Position numbers and translations under genes: made by a program
DNA from: JACQID01 sp035290885
GTDB taxonomy: Archaea; Aenigmatarchaeota; Aenigmatarchaeia; GW2011-AR5
DNA length: 33,693 nucleotides
NCBI GenBank assembly: GCA_035290885.1
Contig: DATDTL010000019.1
Location: 1 to 33,693, forward strand
Direction of reading: 5' to 3'
Notes under the pieces: model-generated
Databases searched by the model: none
What the model was told of the DNA's origin: nothing
The model's input: the letters and a program-made list of their open reading frames with translations, nothing else
Shown: positions 1-6,432 of the stretch, piece by piece
Layout of the letters: each line of letters opens with the position of its first letter
Numbering within the stretch: position 1 is the stretch's first letter

Positions 1-123
1 TTTGTGCTCGTTATGAGCGCCAGCTACTCGCTTCTTGAGCCGGTTCGGGCAGCGGCTGTGACCGGAGCGTTTATTCTGCTCATGATGATAGTCGGCTTCA
101 TCCATACAAGGAGAAAGAAATGA
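1..123 (+). CDS. C-terminal end of a membrane protein (partial)
   Basis: The first 40 codons of the window are open and end at TGA 121-123. They encode one hydrophobic segment (about residues 17-35 of the visible part, rich in A, V, I, L, M and F) followed by a short basic tail (HTRRKK). This is the usual end of a protein anchored with its basic tail in the cytoplasm. The start and most of the gene lie outside the window, so the family cannot be named. It converges on the leftward gene at 489, with the hairpin-rich gap between them. Confidence 0.6.
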   Translation, partial: FVLVMSASYSLLEPVRAAAVTGAFILLMMIVGFIHTRRKK

Positions 124-488
124 AGTCCGTGGGAATTTTTCGTATGTCTTCTGAATTGCCCTAACACTCGTTATTGGAAGCAATCCGTAAAAATCTTGAG
201 AAAATCATCCCGTCACTGATGGCGGGAATGGCGAATAAGTGGCGGGCTTTGCGAAAAACAGAAGCCAATGCCAGAAAGCTTGCGATTTTAACGGCCACTT
301 GCCTTTGGCTTTCCTTCTCGTCCTAAGCGCAGTTCAAACGTGGCAGCCTCATCCCCACGCCGAATCTTCGTGTTTTCGTGAAGATTAGCCGGCGTTTTCG
401 CCGGCTTAAGCCTGCGGCTTTTGATGCGCAGGTTGCAAAGAAAAACTCCGTGAATCAATGCTAAAAAACAAAACACTCGGCAAATGCC
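124..488. other. Intergenic region with four hairpins, no gene seen
   Basis: 365 bases between two convergent genes with no convincing ORF. It holds an 8-bp hairpin (208-215 with 220-227, one G-T pair) and three tandem hairpins at 363-386, 387-406 and 409-434. The middle one is a perfect 8-bp GC-rich stem around a TTTT loop. No tRNA, rRNA, CRISPR or recognisable origin (ORB-type) repeat is visible, although an orc1/cdc6 gene lies just downstream. Confidence 0.6.
363..434. repeat. Three tandem hairpins
   Basis: Stem 1 pairs 363-369 with 380-386; stem 2 pairs 387-394 with 399-406 perfectly around TTTT; stem 3 pairs 409-416 with 427-434 (one G-T pair). They abut each other with almost no spacer. 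They could be a bidirectional terminator for the convergent genes or part of a structured RNA. They are symmetric, so the strand cannot be told. Confidence 0.55.
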
Positions 489-662
489 TTACTTGTTGGA
501 CAGCTTCTTCTTCTTGACGAACTCCCAAAGCTTCTTGGTCATCTCGCTCGGGGCGATCGGCTTGTTTCCGAAGACTTCCTCAACCGTCTCGGTCCTGCCG
601 GCGAAGTTTATGGAATAGCCGCCGAAAGGCACTTTCTTCTTACCCAGAAGTTTTCCTATCAT
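489..662 (-). CDS. 57-aa protein with a partial SWIB/MDM2-like motif
   Basis: Start ATG at 662, stop TAA at 489-491. The start is preceded by a good Shine-Dalgarno match (GAGGTG, six bases before ATG), so it is probably translated from the orc1 transcript, whose stop lies at 667, only four bases away. The protein is basic. Its C-terminal half (PIAPSEMTKKLWEFVKKKKL) resembles the core helix of SWIB domains, which have a conserved LW-YIK followed by a basic stretch, but only about half of a normal 75-residue SWIB domain is present. SWIB domains occur in chromatin-associated proteins, so a nucleic-acid-linked role is possible. The family call is tentative; the gene itself is well supported by frame, RBS and position. 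Confidence 0.6.
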   Translation of the reverse strand: MIGKLLGKKKVPFGGYSINFAGRTETVEEVFGNKPIAPSEMTKKLWEFVKKKKLSNK

Positions 663-666
663 GTGT

Positions 667-1671
667 TCACCTCTTTTTTATTAATCTAGTGTTGCCCGCG
701 CCTCTTATAGCTTCCGTTTCTATGGCATTCGCCGCTTCCAGGCGCTGGAGAACGCGGTAGAACTTTGTGTAGCCCATTTTTTCCTCCACGAAGGAATAGA
801 GTTCCCCGGATTTTATGCCTTCTGGCGGTATGAACGACAGCAATTCGGATTCTTCCTTGGGCAAAGAAGCTTCTTCCAGAACTATGTGTTTCCGCTCTAT
901 GGACAAGGACGCGTCCGCCTCGGCGTTTACAGCGGCCTTGCGGATGGCTTCTATGCCAAAACGCAGGTCATGCTTCGCATAAGTAGCATCGGCTATTTCC
1001 CTAAGCAACGAATCTTCAAGCACCCCGGCATACAGCCCCGCATCGCGGCGCTGCTTCAGTATCTGGAGCGTTTCCTCTGCGGCATATTCCGGGAACCTTA
1101 TCTCCTCCGGCTGGAAAACGGAACGGACCTTGTCGTCAAGCTTCTGCATTATGTTCTTGTCGGTAACCGCTATCACTGACACGCCTACGCCCGGGTAGGC
1201 CTCGGCAGCCCTGAGCAGGTCGTAGAGAACCTTGTTCATGTCCGAAAGCAGATACTGTATGTCGTCCAGAGCCACTATCAGATACTTTTTCTCCCTCACG
1301 AGCCGGCCGAATATCTTGTCGTATATCGCAGGAAGCGATATGCCAGTGTCCGGCGGCAGGAACCCTAATATTTTCCGGTGGATTTCTGAAAACACCCTGT
1401 AAGGCGACGCGGCTATCTCGCTGTTTATGCGGACGCAGAATGGGCCTGACAACTGGTCAAAAATTATCTTCACTGCCGTGGTCTTCCCGGTTGCCGGAGC
1501 TCCTATGAGAAGCAGATTCGCAGCCTTCCGGCTGCGCCTTGCAGGCTTCAGCGCAGTTGCCATGGCATGGAGCTGGCTGTCACGAAAGGAGAACACATCC
1601 GGGACATGGTCGAAAGAGAAGGCTTCCTCGTCCTTGAACAGCGTTTCCTCTGCGAGCAGCATCCGCTTCAT
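667..1671 (-). CDS. cdc6: Orc1/Cdc6 replication initiator (AAA+ ATPase)
   Basis: 334 aa. Archaeal Orc1/Cdc6 proteins bind origin repeats and help load the MCM helicase. The N-terminal segment (TLFKDEEAFSFDHVPD) is the usual family opening. Walker A is GAPATGKT at residues 57-64, Walker B VALDDI at 133-138, sensor 1 near VIAVTDKN (167-173), a likely arginine finger in RSVFQPEE (about 183), and sensor 2 DLRFGIEAIRKA around R237. The last 80 residues form the winged-helix DNA-binding domain (YSFVEEKMGYTKFYRVLQRL). A TATA-like box at 1691-1698 lies about 24 bases before ATG 1671, consistent with a leaderless message. Length is slightly short of the typical 380-410 aa. No origin repeats were recognised beside it, so an adjacent oriC is possible but unsupported. 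Confidence 0.93.
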   Translation of the reverse strand: MKRMLLAEETLFKDEEAFSFDHVPDVFSFRDSQLHAMATALKPARRSRKAANLLLIGAPATGKTTAVKIIFDQLSGPFCVRINSEIAASPYRVFSEIHRKILGFLPPDTGISLPAIYDKIFGRLVREKKYLIVALDDIQYLLSDMNKVLYDLLRAAEAYPGVGVSVIAVTDKNIMQKLDDKVRSVFQPEEIRFPEYAAEETLQILKQRRDAGLYAGVLEDSLLREIADATYAKHDLRFGIEAIRKAAVNAEADASLSIERKHIVLEEASLPKEESELLSFIPPEGIKSGELYSFVEEKMGYTKFYRVLQRLEAANAIETEAIRGAGNTRLIKKR

Positions 1672-1690
1672 TTGTATAAATGACCTGCAA

Positions 1691-1698
1691 GATATAAA
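1691..1698 (-). promoter_or_regulatory. TATA box for cdc6
   Basis: Reads TTTATATC on the minus strand, centred about 24 bases before the cdc6 ATG at 1671, the spacing expected for a leaderless archaeal transcript. Confidence 0.55.
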
Positions 1699-1703
1699 AC
1701 GAG

Positions 1704-1877
1704 CTACGGCGCCATTGCCCTTGAAAGAAGATACGCTATGACGGCAACCGCGGCAAGGGCCGTGGAAATGACCAGCATCATCTTCACCTTCTTCTTTGCG
1801 CCCCGCTTTTTCCTCTCCTCGTCAAGCGACTGCTCTTTTATGCGCTTCCTCTGCTCCCTTTCGTGATGCGTTGCCAT
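1704..1877 (-). CDS. 57-aa basic, single-pass membrane protein
   Basis: The protein has a strongly charged N-terminal half (ATHHEREQRKRIKEQSLDEE then KKRGAKKKVK) and one C-terminal hydrophobic helix (about residues 34-52). It looks like a tail-anchored protein with a basic cytoplasmic head. In-frame ATGs exist at 1898, 1883 and 1877; 1877 is chosen because the TATA element at 1901-1908 lies 27-28 bases upstream, as for the other leaderless genes. The stop is 32 bases before cdc6, which has its own TATA box. Function unknown; some archaeal Sec61-beta subunits have this architecture (charged head, one C-terminal helix), but no family signature is clear enough to claim it. Confidence 0.65.
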   Translation of the reverse strand: MATHHEREQRKRIKEQSLDEERKKRGAKKKVKMMLVISTALAAVAVIAYLLSRAMAP

Positions 1878-1900
1878 CCGCATTACTTTTCCTTTCATAT

Positions 1901-1909
1901 GATTTATAG
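1901..1909. promoter_or_regulatory. Shared bidirectional TATA element
   Basis: GATTTATAG reads as a TATA-like box on both strands. The rightward ATG (1933) and the leftward ATG (1877) are each about 28 bases from its centre, the distance expected for leaderless transcription from either side. Confidence 0.55.
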
Positions 1910-1932
1910 TTAACCCGGCAAATATTCTGGAT

Positions 1933-2403
1933 ATGAAATTCGGCGTGCGCCCGGCGACAATGAAGGATCTGGAAGACATAGCACTTCTTTGCAGGGACTT
2001 GTGCGTCCTTGAGTCCGGAAGCTTCGACCCTATCGTGAACCCTGACTGGCCGCTCTCGGAATCCGGCAGACGGTATTTGAGCAAGCGTATAGAAAGCGAC
2101 GACGCTCGCACTTTTGTCGCGGTTTCACGGGGTAAAATTTTCGGGTATATAATCGGAGCTGTTACAAGAGAGGAATACAAGACCATTCCGGCATACGGCG
2201 AGCTTGTCAGCATATTCGTCCGTGAGAAATGCCGTATGTCTGGGGCAGGCAGGGCACTTTTCAATGCGTTTGCCGGATGGTACAGGAAACGCGGCATATC
2301 GCGCTTTAGGGCTATCGCCTCCTTGGCCAACAAAGCAGGCATGGAATTCTACAAGAGCATGGGCTTCCGCGAATGGGAATACATTCTTGAAGGGGATTTC
2401 TAG
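1933..2403 (+). CDS. GNAT-family N-acetyltransferase
   Basis: 156 aa, a complete single GNAT domain that would transfer an acetyl group from acetyl-CoA to an amine. The N-terminus (VRPATMKDLEDIALLCRDL) is the usual first strand and helix of the fold. The acetyl-CoA pyrophosphate loop is in REKCRMSGAGRALF (about residues 97-110), with the R-x-x-G-x-G spacing partly preserved. The end (AGMEFYKSMGFREWEYIL) is the classic motif B where the chain returns to the core. The substrate cannot be told; archaeal relatives include protein N-terminal acetylases and small-molecule enzymes. Transcribed alone and divergently from the membrane protein at 1877, apparently leaderless. Confidence 0.85.
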   Translation: MKFGVRPATMKDLEDIALLCRDLCVLESGSFDPIVNPDWPLSESGRRYLSKRIESDDARTFVAVSRGKIFGYIIGAVTREEYKTIPAYGELVSIFVREKCRMSGAGRALFNAFAGWYRKRGISRFRAIASLANKAGMEFYKSMGFREWEYILEGDF

Positions 2404-2570
2404 CGGGTTTTCCGGCTTTTCCTCCCGTGGCTTGCCCAATAAGTCCGGAATGAGCCGACAAGTTGCGTTCCATGCGAATGCAATCATAACATCTTGTGCC
2501 CGCTTGCTGCTTTTTGGGCAAAGCCCCTCCGTAAAAGGTATTTAACCATTCCGTTCTAACCTATCATGGT

Positions 2571-3776
2571 ATGAAGTTTGAAGAAATGAACATAGACCCG
2601 AGGATGCTGGAGCTTATACACAAGCTTGGCATAACCGAGCCTACTGAAATACAGGAAAAATCCATCCCGCCGGGAATGGCAGGCAAGGACGTGATCGGGC
2701 AAAGCATGACCGGCTCCGGCAAGACGCTTGCATTTTCCGTACCCATACTCCACGGCGTGAAGCGGGACGGCGGAATCCAGGCACTGATTCTTGTGCCTAC
2801 AAGAGAACTCGCCAACCAAGTCGCTGAATTCATGCATTCCGTTTCTTTCGGCGGCATAAAGGTCTGCCGCGTTTTCGGAGGCGTTTCAATAGAGCCTCAG
2901 ATAAGCCACCTGCGAAGGGCTGAAGTCGTTGTCGGCACGCCGGGGAGGGTGCTTGACCACATCGAAAGGAGAACAATAGAGCTCCAGAACATCAAATTCT
3001 TTGTTTTGGACGAGGCTGACAGAATGCTGGACATGGGCTTCATAGACGACATAAGAAGGGTAATAACAAAGCTGCCGAAAAACAGGCAGACGATGCTGTT
3101 TTCAGCTACAATACCTGACGAAATAATGTACATAATCAGGAATTTCATGAAGGAGCCTGTCAAGCTCAAGGCCCAGATATTCGTGTCGAAACATCAGCTA
3201 AAGCAATATTATTACAACGTCAGGGACGAGGAGAAGCTGTCGCTTCTGCTGCACCTGATTAAGAAGGAGAAGCCTTCCCGCGCCATAATTTTCACGGCAA
3301 CCAAGAGGATGACCAGCATAGTTGCCAGCATTCTAAGGGAAAACAGCGTGGATGCCGAGGCGATAAACGGCGACATGCCGCAGACCAAGAGGATGAACGT
3401 CATGGAGGGATTCCATCACGGCAAGCCCCACATCCTCGTTGCCACGGATGTCGCTTCGCGAGGGCTGGACATCAAGGATGTTACCCACATATTCAACTTT
3501 GACGTGCCGAACGACCCGGACTCTTATACTCACAGGATAGGCAGGACGGCAAGAATGGAGGCCGAAGGCAAGGCCATAACGCTCCTTTCACCGAAGGACC
3601 ACGAGCCTTTCAGGCACATCATAAGGCAGGTCAAGGACATAGAAAAGGTTGAAGAGCCCGACTTCCCAAGGATACAGATCAACATGCGCGCGCACGACCA
3701 TCGAGGACAAAGAAGCGGCGGCGGATTTGCCAGCCGATCCGGCGGCAGAAGGCGCAGTTTTGGAAGGCGGTATTGA
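2571..3776 (+). CDS. DEAD-box ATP-dependent RNA helicase
   Basis: 401 aa, cytoplasmic, expected to unwind or remodel RNA. All core motifs are visible: Q motif glutamine near residue 28, motif I SMTGSGKT (45-52), Ia PTREL (76-80), GG (103-104), TPGR (123-126), II DEAD (147-150), III SAT (178-180), V ATDVASRGLD (291-300) and VI HRIGRTAR (321-328). The tail from about 374 is rich in Arg, Gly and Ser (RGG-like), a common non-specific RNA-binding tail. A TATA-like TATTTAAC at 2539-2546 is 28 bases upstream of ATG 2571; another ATG five bases earlier (2566) is out of frame. Archaeal relatives are often cold- or stress-linked and associate with the exosome or ribosome; that role is not shown here. 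Confidence 0.93.
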   Translation: MKFEEMNIDPRMLELIHKLGITEPTEIQEKSIPPGMAGKDVIGQSMTGSGKTLAFSVPILHGVKRDGGIQALILVPTRELANQVAEFMHSVSFGGIKVCRVFGGVSIEPQISHLRRAEVVVGTPGRVLDHIERRTIELQNIKFFVLDEADRMLDMGFIDDIRRVITKLPKNRQTMLFSATIPDEIMYIIRNFMKEPVKLKAQIFVSKHQLKQYYYNVRDEEKLSLLLHLIKKEKPSRAIIFTATKRMTSIVASILRENSVDAEAINGDMPQTKRMNVMEGFHHGKPHILVATDVASRGLDIKDVTHIFNFDVPNDPDSYTHRIGRTARMEAEGKAITLLSPKDHEPFRHIIRQVKDIEKVEEPDFPRIQINMRAHDHRGQRSGGGFASRSGGRRRSFGRRY

Positions 3777-3865
3777 TTCGTTGAATTAAAACCGGATACT
3801 ACTCGCCATCTGAATGTTTGCATGGTTTTATAAATAACCGGCTTATTAATAATTAGGATAATACC

Positions 3866-4300
3866 ATGCCAAAATTAAATGTATATCTCAATTTTGCAGG
3901 CAACACGGAAGAAGCGTTCACGTTTTACAAATCCGTTTTTGGAGGAGAATTTACAGCAGTAGTCCGCTTCAAAGACATGCCGATGGAAGGCGTGAACATA
4001 CCAAAAGAACACCAGAACAAAATCATGCATATTGGCTTGCCAATTGGCAAAGACAACATGCTTATGGGTACCGATGCCCTTGAATCGCTCGGGCAAAAAC
4101 TGATACAGGGCAATAATGTTCACATTTCAATCCATCCTGGCAGCAAGAAGGAAGCGGACATTACATTTAACGCGCTTTCCGAAGGCGGCACTGTAGAAAT
4201 GCCTATTGCCAACCAGCCGTGGGGCGATTATTACGGTTCGTTCAAAGACAAATTCGGCGTACAATGGATGGTCAATTATAGCCCACCCAAGCCCCAATAA
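3866..4300 (+). CDS. PhnB-like VOC (glyoxalase/bleomycin-resistance fold) protein
   Basis: 144 aa. The opening (LNVYLNFAGNTEEAFTFYKS) followed by FGGEF and the end (WGDYYGSFKDKFGVQWMVNY) match PhnB-type VOC proteins, which are widespread in bacteria. These are dimers with a beta-alpha-beta-beta-beta fold; most have unknown substrates. Metal ligands are not obvious, so no reaction is proposed. A TATA-like TTTATAAATA lies around 3828-3837. The AT-richer composition and bacterial look of the family suggest acquisition by transfer. It starts the accessory stretch up to 7.3 kb. Confidence 0.8.
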   Translation: MPKLNVYLNFAGNTEEAFTFYKSVFGGEFTAVVRFKDMPMEGVNIPKEHQNKIMHIGLPIGKDNMLMGTDALESLGQKLIQGNNVHISIHPGSKKEADITFNALSEGGTVEMPIANQPWGDYYGSFKDKFGVQWMVNYSPPKPQ

Positions 4301-4368
4301 GGAGAAACAATACGAAATCAGAAATATGATCAAGCGGTTTTTAATAACAGGAAGAAGAAATAAATAGC

Positions 4369-4698
4369 ATGAACGGCAAACGCATAATAATCTCTTCTTC
4401 CGACGAAATCATGGAAATAAACAAGAGGCTCGGCGAGACAGTTCTGAACAGAAACTCAATGGATTCCCTTATAGCAAAGATAGAATCCAAATACAAGGAC
4501 AGGGACTTCACGAGGCAGGTTGCAAAAATCGCCGCCATAATGTGGATGGACATAATTCAGTTGCATCCGTTTCTTGACGGGAACAAAAGAACCGCCACAG
4601 AAGCCGTGATGCTGTTCCTAAAAAATAACGGTTTTATCTTAGATACCACGACCGCAGGAAAGGTCTTCATAAGCCTGAAAATCATGGAGAAGCTTTAG
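4369..4698 (+). CDS. Fic/Doc-family protein, orphan
   Basis: 109 aa with the Fic catalytic loop HPFLDGNKRT (about residues 66-75), matching HPFxxGNxR. Fic enzymes transfer AMP or phosphate from nucleotides to target proteins; Doc toxins phosphorylate EF-Tu. The short size and the segment ETVLNRNSMDSLIAKIESKY before the loop fit Doc-like death-on-curing proteins, which are usually about 125 aa. The last helix seems shortened, ending at SLKIMEKL, six bases before the end of the convergent TFS gene. No antitoxin ORF is seen in the 68 bases upstream, and no inhibitory (S/T)xxxE(G/N) helix was recognised, so it is an orphan; whether it is active is open. Confidence 0.8.
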   Translation: MNGKRIIISSSDEIMEINKRLGETVLNRNSMDSLIAKIESKYKDRDFTRQVAKIAAIMWMDIIQLHPFLDGNKRTATEAVMLFLKNNGFILDTTTAGKVFISLKIMEKL

Positions 4699-4703
4699 AG
4701 CCG

Positions 4704-5000
4704 TTACTTGTACTCGCGCCAAGTGTGCTTGCACTTTGTGCACTTGTAGAACTGGGTCGGCGGCTCGTCCGAGGAGCGGGTCTGGATAAGCCACCAGTAG
4801 GCGCGGGTGTTGGCGCATTTGGGGCAGCGCACGTCCGTTTCCGGCAAATCCGGCTTGTTGTCCTCTATGACTATCGTTCCCTTCTTTTCGGTGCGCGTCG
4901 TTATCTTGGACGCCTTCATCGCCTGCGCCTTACCGCAGTTCCGGCACTTCGCAGCCTCGCCGGTGGAAACGATCATGCCGCCGCAGTCGCAGAATTGCAT
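4704..5000 (-). CDS. tfs: Transcription elongation factor S (TFS), copy 1
   Basis: 98 aa, close to the usual TFS length. TFS enters the RNA polymerase secondary channel and stimulates transcript cleavage in backtracked complexes. An N-terminal zinc ribbon uses C4, C6, C19 and C22; a C-terminal zinc ribbon uses CPKC and CTKC. The catalytic acidic pair is present in SSDEPPT of the second ribbon, so cleavage activity is expected. A minus-strand TATA-like box near 5024-5033 is about 28 bases before ATG 5000. Its divergent neighbour is the broken gene at 5072. A second TFS is at 19201; both keep the acidic pair. Confidence 0.93.
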   Translation of the reverse strand: MQFCDCGGMIVSTGEAAKCRNCGKAQAMKASKITTRTEKKGTIVIEDNKPDLPETDVRCPKCANTRAYWWLIQTRSSDEPPTQFYKCTKCKHTWREYK

Positions 5001-5071
5001 TCCCTTAATTGGAAGGAAGGCTTAAATTGATAATTTTTTGGTTTTATAAATTTGAAGGCGCATAATATTTC

Positions 5072-5450
5072 ATGACAACGCTTGCCAATAACCCGTTTGC
5101 GCCGGAAAGCATGGACTGGAAAAAGCATTCTCTCCTTATGCTAATGCTGTAAAACAATTTGCCGATGCAAAAGGCATGAATATTATTGAATGGTATAACG
5201 ATCTTTCTGTATGGATTCTTGAAACCCAATACGGCAACCTTCATCGGGGCATACAACTGGGATACACGGGAGAAAGACTCGGCATCAGCGCTTATGCATG
5301 TATAGATAGAAACGGCACAGAAAAATAACCAGTGGACCAAAAAATCATGTTCTTTCATGGACCGAAGGAGATGCAGTTGACATAGCATCCATACTGGATG
5401 CGGCTTACGAGAGGGCATTTGGCTTCACGGAAGACGACTTAGAATCATAG
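5072..5450 (+). pseudogene. Frameshifted gene of unknown function (two single-base deletions)
   Basis: A TATA-like box (TTTTATAAAT, about 5042-5051) precedes ATG 5072. The frame reads MTTLANNPFAPESMDW then shifts near 5119-5123. One extra A in the A run would continue it as KKAFSPYANAVKQFADAKG and onward without stops to about 5325. There another single missing base in an A run breaks it; restoring it gives KITSGPKNHVLSWTEGDAVD to the stop at 5448-5450. Restored length is about 126 aa. The product was not recognised. The shifts could be real decay or sequencing error in homopolymers. Its last 26 bases overlap the small antisense ORF at 5425-5526. Confidence 0.6.
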
Positions 5451-5526
5451 ACTTGGCTTTTTCAAAAAGGCGCATCTTGTCTGCTTTCCTGTAAAGTTCT
5501 TCCAAACCTTTCTCTTGCGTTTTCAC
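5425..5526 (-). CDS. 33-aa mini-protein, copy A of a duplicated peptide
   Basis: GTG start at 5526, TGA at 5425-5427. A TATA-like box (TTTAATTC on the minus strand, 5548-5555) is centred 25-26 bases upstream, as expected for a leaderless start. The peptide is charged and probably helical, with core LEELYRKADKMRLFEKAK. Copy B at 6060-6170 shares 14 of 18 core residues, and 10 of those 14 codons differ only synonymously, which argues for selection on the peptide. Both copies lie on the minus strand, one on each side of the PIN nuclease gene. Function unknown; a partner or antitoxin for the PIN protein is one hypothesis. Confidence 0.5.
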   Translation of the reverse strand: MKTQEKGLEELYRKADKMRLFEKAKSMILSRLP

Positions 5527-5580
5527 GCCAAATAATATGCAGCAAACGAATTAAAGGTTTTATTTGAGCATTAGACAAAT

Positions 5581-5588
5581 ATTTATAC
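5581..5588 (+). promoter_or_regulatory. TATA box for the PIN nuclease gene
   Basis: ATTTATAC centred about 25 bases before ATG 5610; supports leaderless, monocistronic expression with no antitoxin gene on the same transcript. Confidence 0.5.
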
Positions 5589-5609
5589 GATGCGAAACGG
5601 TAAGATTAT

Positions 5610-6068
5610 ATGAAAGAAGAAAGATTGATGTCGTTGCCCCTGCATCACATTGACACGTCAGTGATACTCGAAACCAGAAGAACCGAGAACGGCAGATACT
5701 GCAGAAGATATCTGCAGTTAGTCAGCTATAAGTATAAGGGAATTGTGTCGTTTCCGGCTTTAAGTGAAATATTTTCCGTTGCACTGACAATAGAGGACTA
5801 CAATAGAAGAGAAGATTTCTTGGAAGTAATCTATCAGCTTTTCAAGGATGCAAAAATCGATACATATGTCTCGAAAAATATGGACCGAATTTCACTTCAG
5901 ATAGAAAATATTGACTCCAGAATTCGCGGTTCCGACAGATGGATACTGGCTTCTTCTATAGAAGCTAACGCTTCTGCATTAGTCACATTGGACAAGGAAC
6001 TGCTTGAAAATTCAAAAATAGAACACGCATTTGGAATAAAAATAATGCATCCCAAAGACTTACTCTAG
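5610..6068 (+). CDS. PIN-domain ribonuclease (VapC-like)
   Basis: 152 aa. The four acidic positions of PIN nucleases are visible: D15 (HIDTSVIL), E53 (ALSEIF), D109 (GSDRWILA) and D128 (VTLDKEL). These bind Mg or Mn and cleave RNA. VapC toxins are usually 130-150 aa and paired with a DNA-binding antitoxin directly upstream on the same strand; none is present here. Instead, two related mini-ORFs lie on the opposite strand, one starting 84 bases upstream (copy A) and one overlapping the 3' end by nine bases (copy B). ATG 5610 is favoured by the TATA spacing; M7 at 5628 is an alternative. It could also be a solitary PIN protein in RNA processing. Confidence 0.82.
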   Translation: MKEERLMSLPLHHIDTSVILETRRTENGRYCRRYLQLVSYKYKGIVSFPALSEIFSVALTIEDYNRREDFLEVIYQLFKDAKIDTYVSKNMDRISLQIENIDSRIRGSDRWILASSIEANASALVTLDKELLENSKIEHAFGIKIMHPKDLL

Positions 6069-6170
6069 CCGCTTCTTTAATTTCTCATGTATGGCTTTTG
6101 CCTGCTCGAAAAGATGTATTTTGTCGGCCTTCTCATACAGTTCTTCCAGACGTTTTCTGCTTTTTTGCAT
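6060..6170 (-). CDS. 36-aa mini-protein, copy B of a duplicated peptide
   Basis: ATG 6170 to TAA 6060-6062; its end overlaps the end of the PIN gene by nine bases, tail to tail. A TATA-like box (TTTAAATT, 6191-6198 on the minus strand) is centred 24-25 bases before the ATG. The core LEELYEKADKIHLFEQAK is closely related to copy A, but the DNA differs at most third codon positions. The peptide is rich in Lys, Glu and Leu and should be an amphipathic helix. No known family recognised. Confidence 0.52.
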   Translation of the reverse strand: MQKSRKRLEELYEKADKIHLFEQAKAIHEKLKKRLE

Positions 6171-6211
6171 AATTTATTATCTTTTCATAGAATTTAAAGT
6201 TTTTCCGGCGT

Positions 6212-6409
6212 TCACTTCAAGCTCCGCGCCATATAGCCTGTGGCGATAAGTATCGCAACGCCGCGGCCGCTGACAACCAAAAGCTCGTCTCGGGGCTCGC
6301 GGGAAAGAGATAGATGTCAAGAAGCCCCAGACTCCCCTCCAGAACAATATTATGCCAAGCTTATGACAAGCGCGAAGAGGAGCTTATGGTTCCGGGTTAG
6401 TTTGCGCAT
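6212..6409 (-). pseudogene. Small membrane protein gene with three frameshifts
   Basis: From ATG 6409 the minus strand encodes RKLTRNHKLLFALVISLA, then loses frame. Restoring one base at each of three places gives IILFWRGVWGFLDIYLFP, SPETSFWLSAAA and GVAILIATGYMARSLK, ending at the TGA 6212-6214. The restored 66-aa protein has two hydrophobic segments joined by a W-RGVWGFLDIYLFP linker, like small two-helix membrane proteins common in archaea and candidate-phylum bacteria. The three deletions cancel, so start and stop share a frame. Either a decayed gene or an error-rich stretch. No product can be made as written. Confidence 0.5.
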
Positions 6410-6432
6410 CTTTCTATTTGGTGGACGCTCTA

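Noticed and set aside
1370..1395. Sequence resembling an origin recognition box (TTTCCGGTGGA)
   Set aside because: Single partial match inside the cdc6 coding region, with no repeats nearby.
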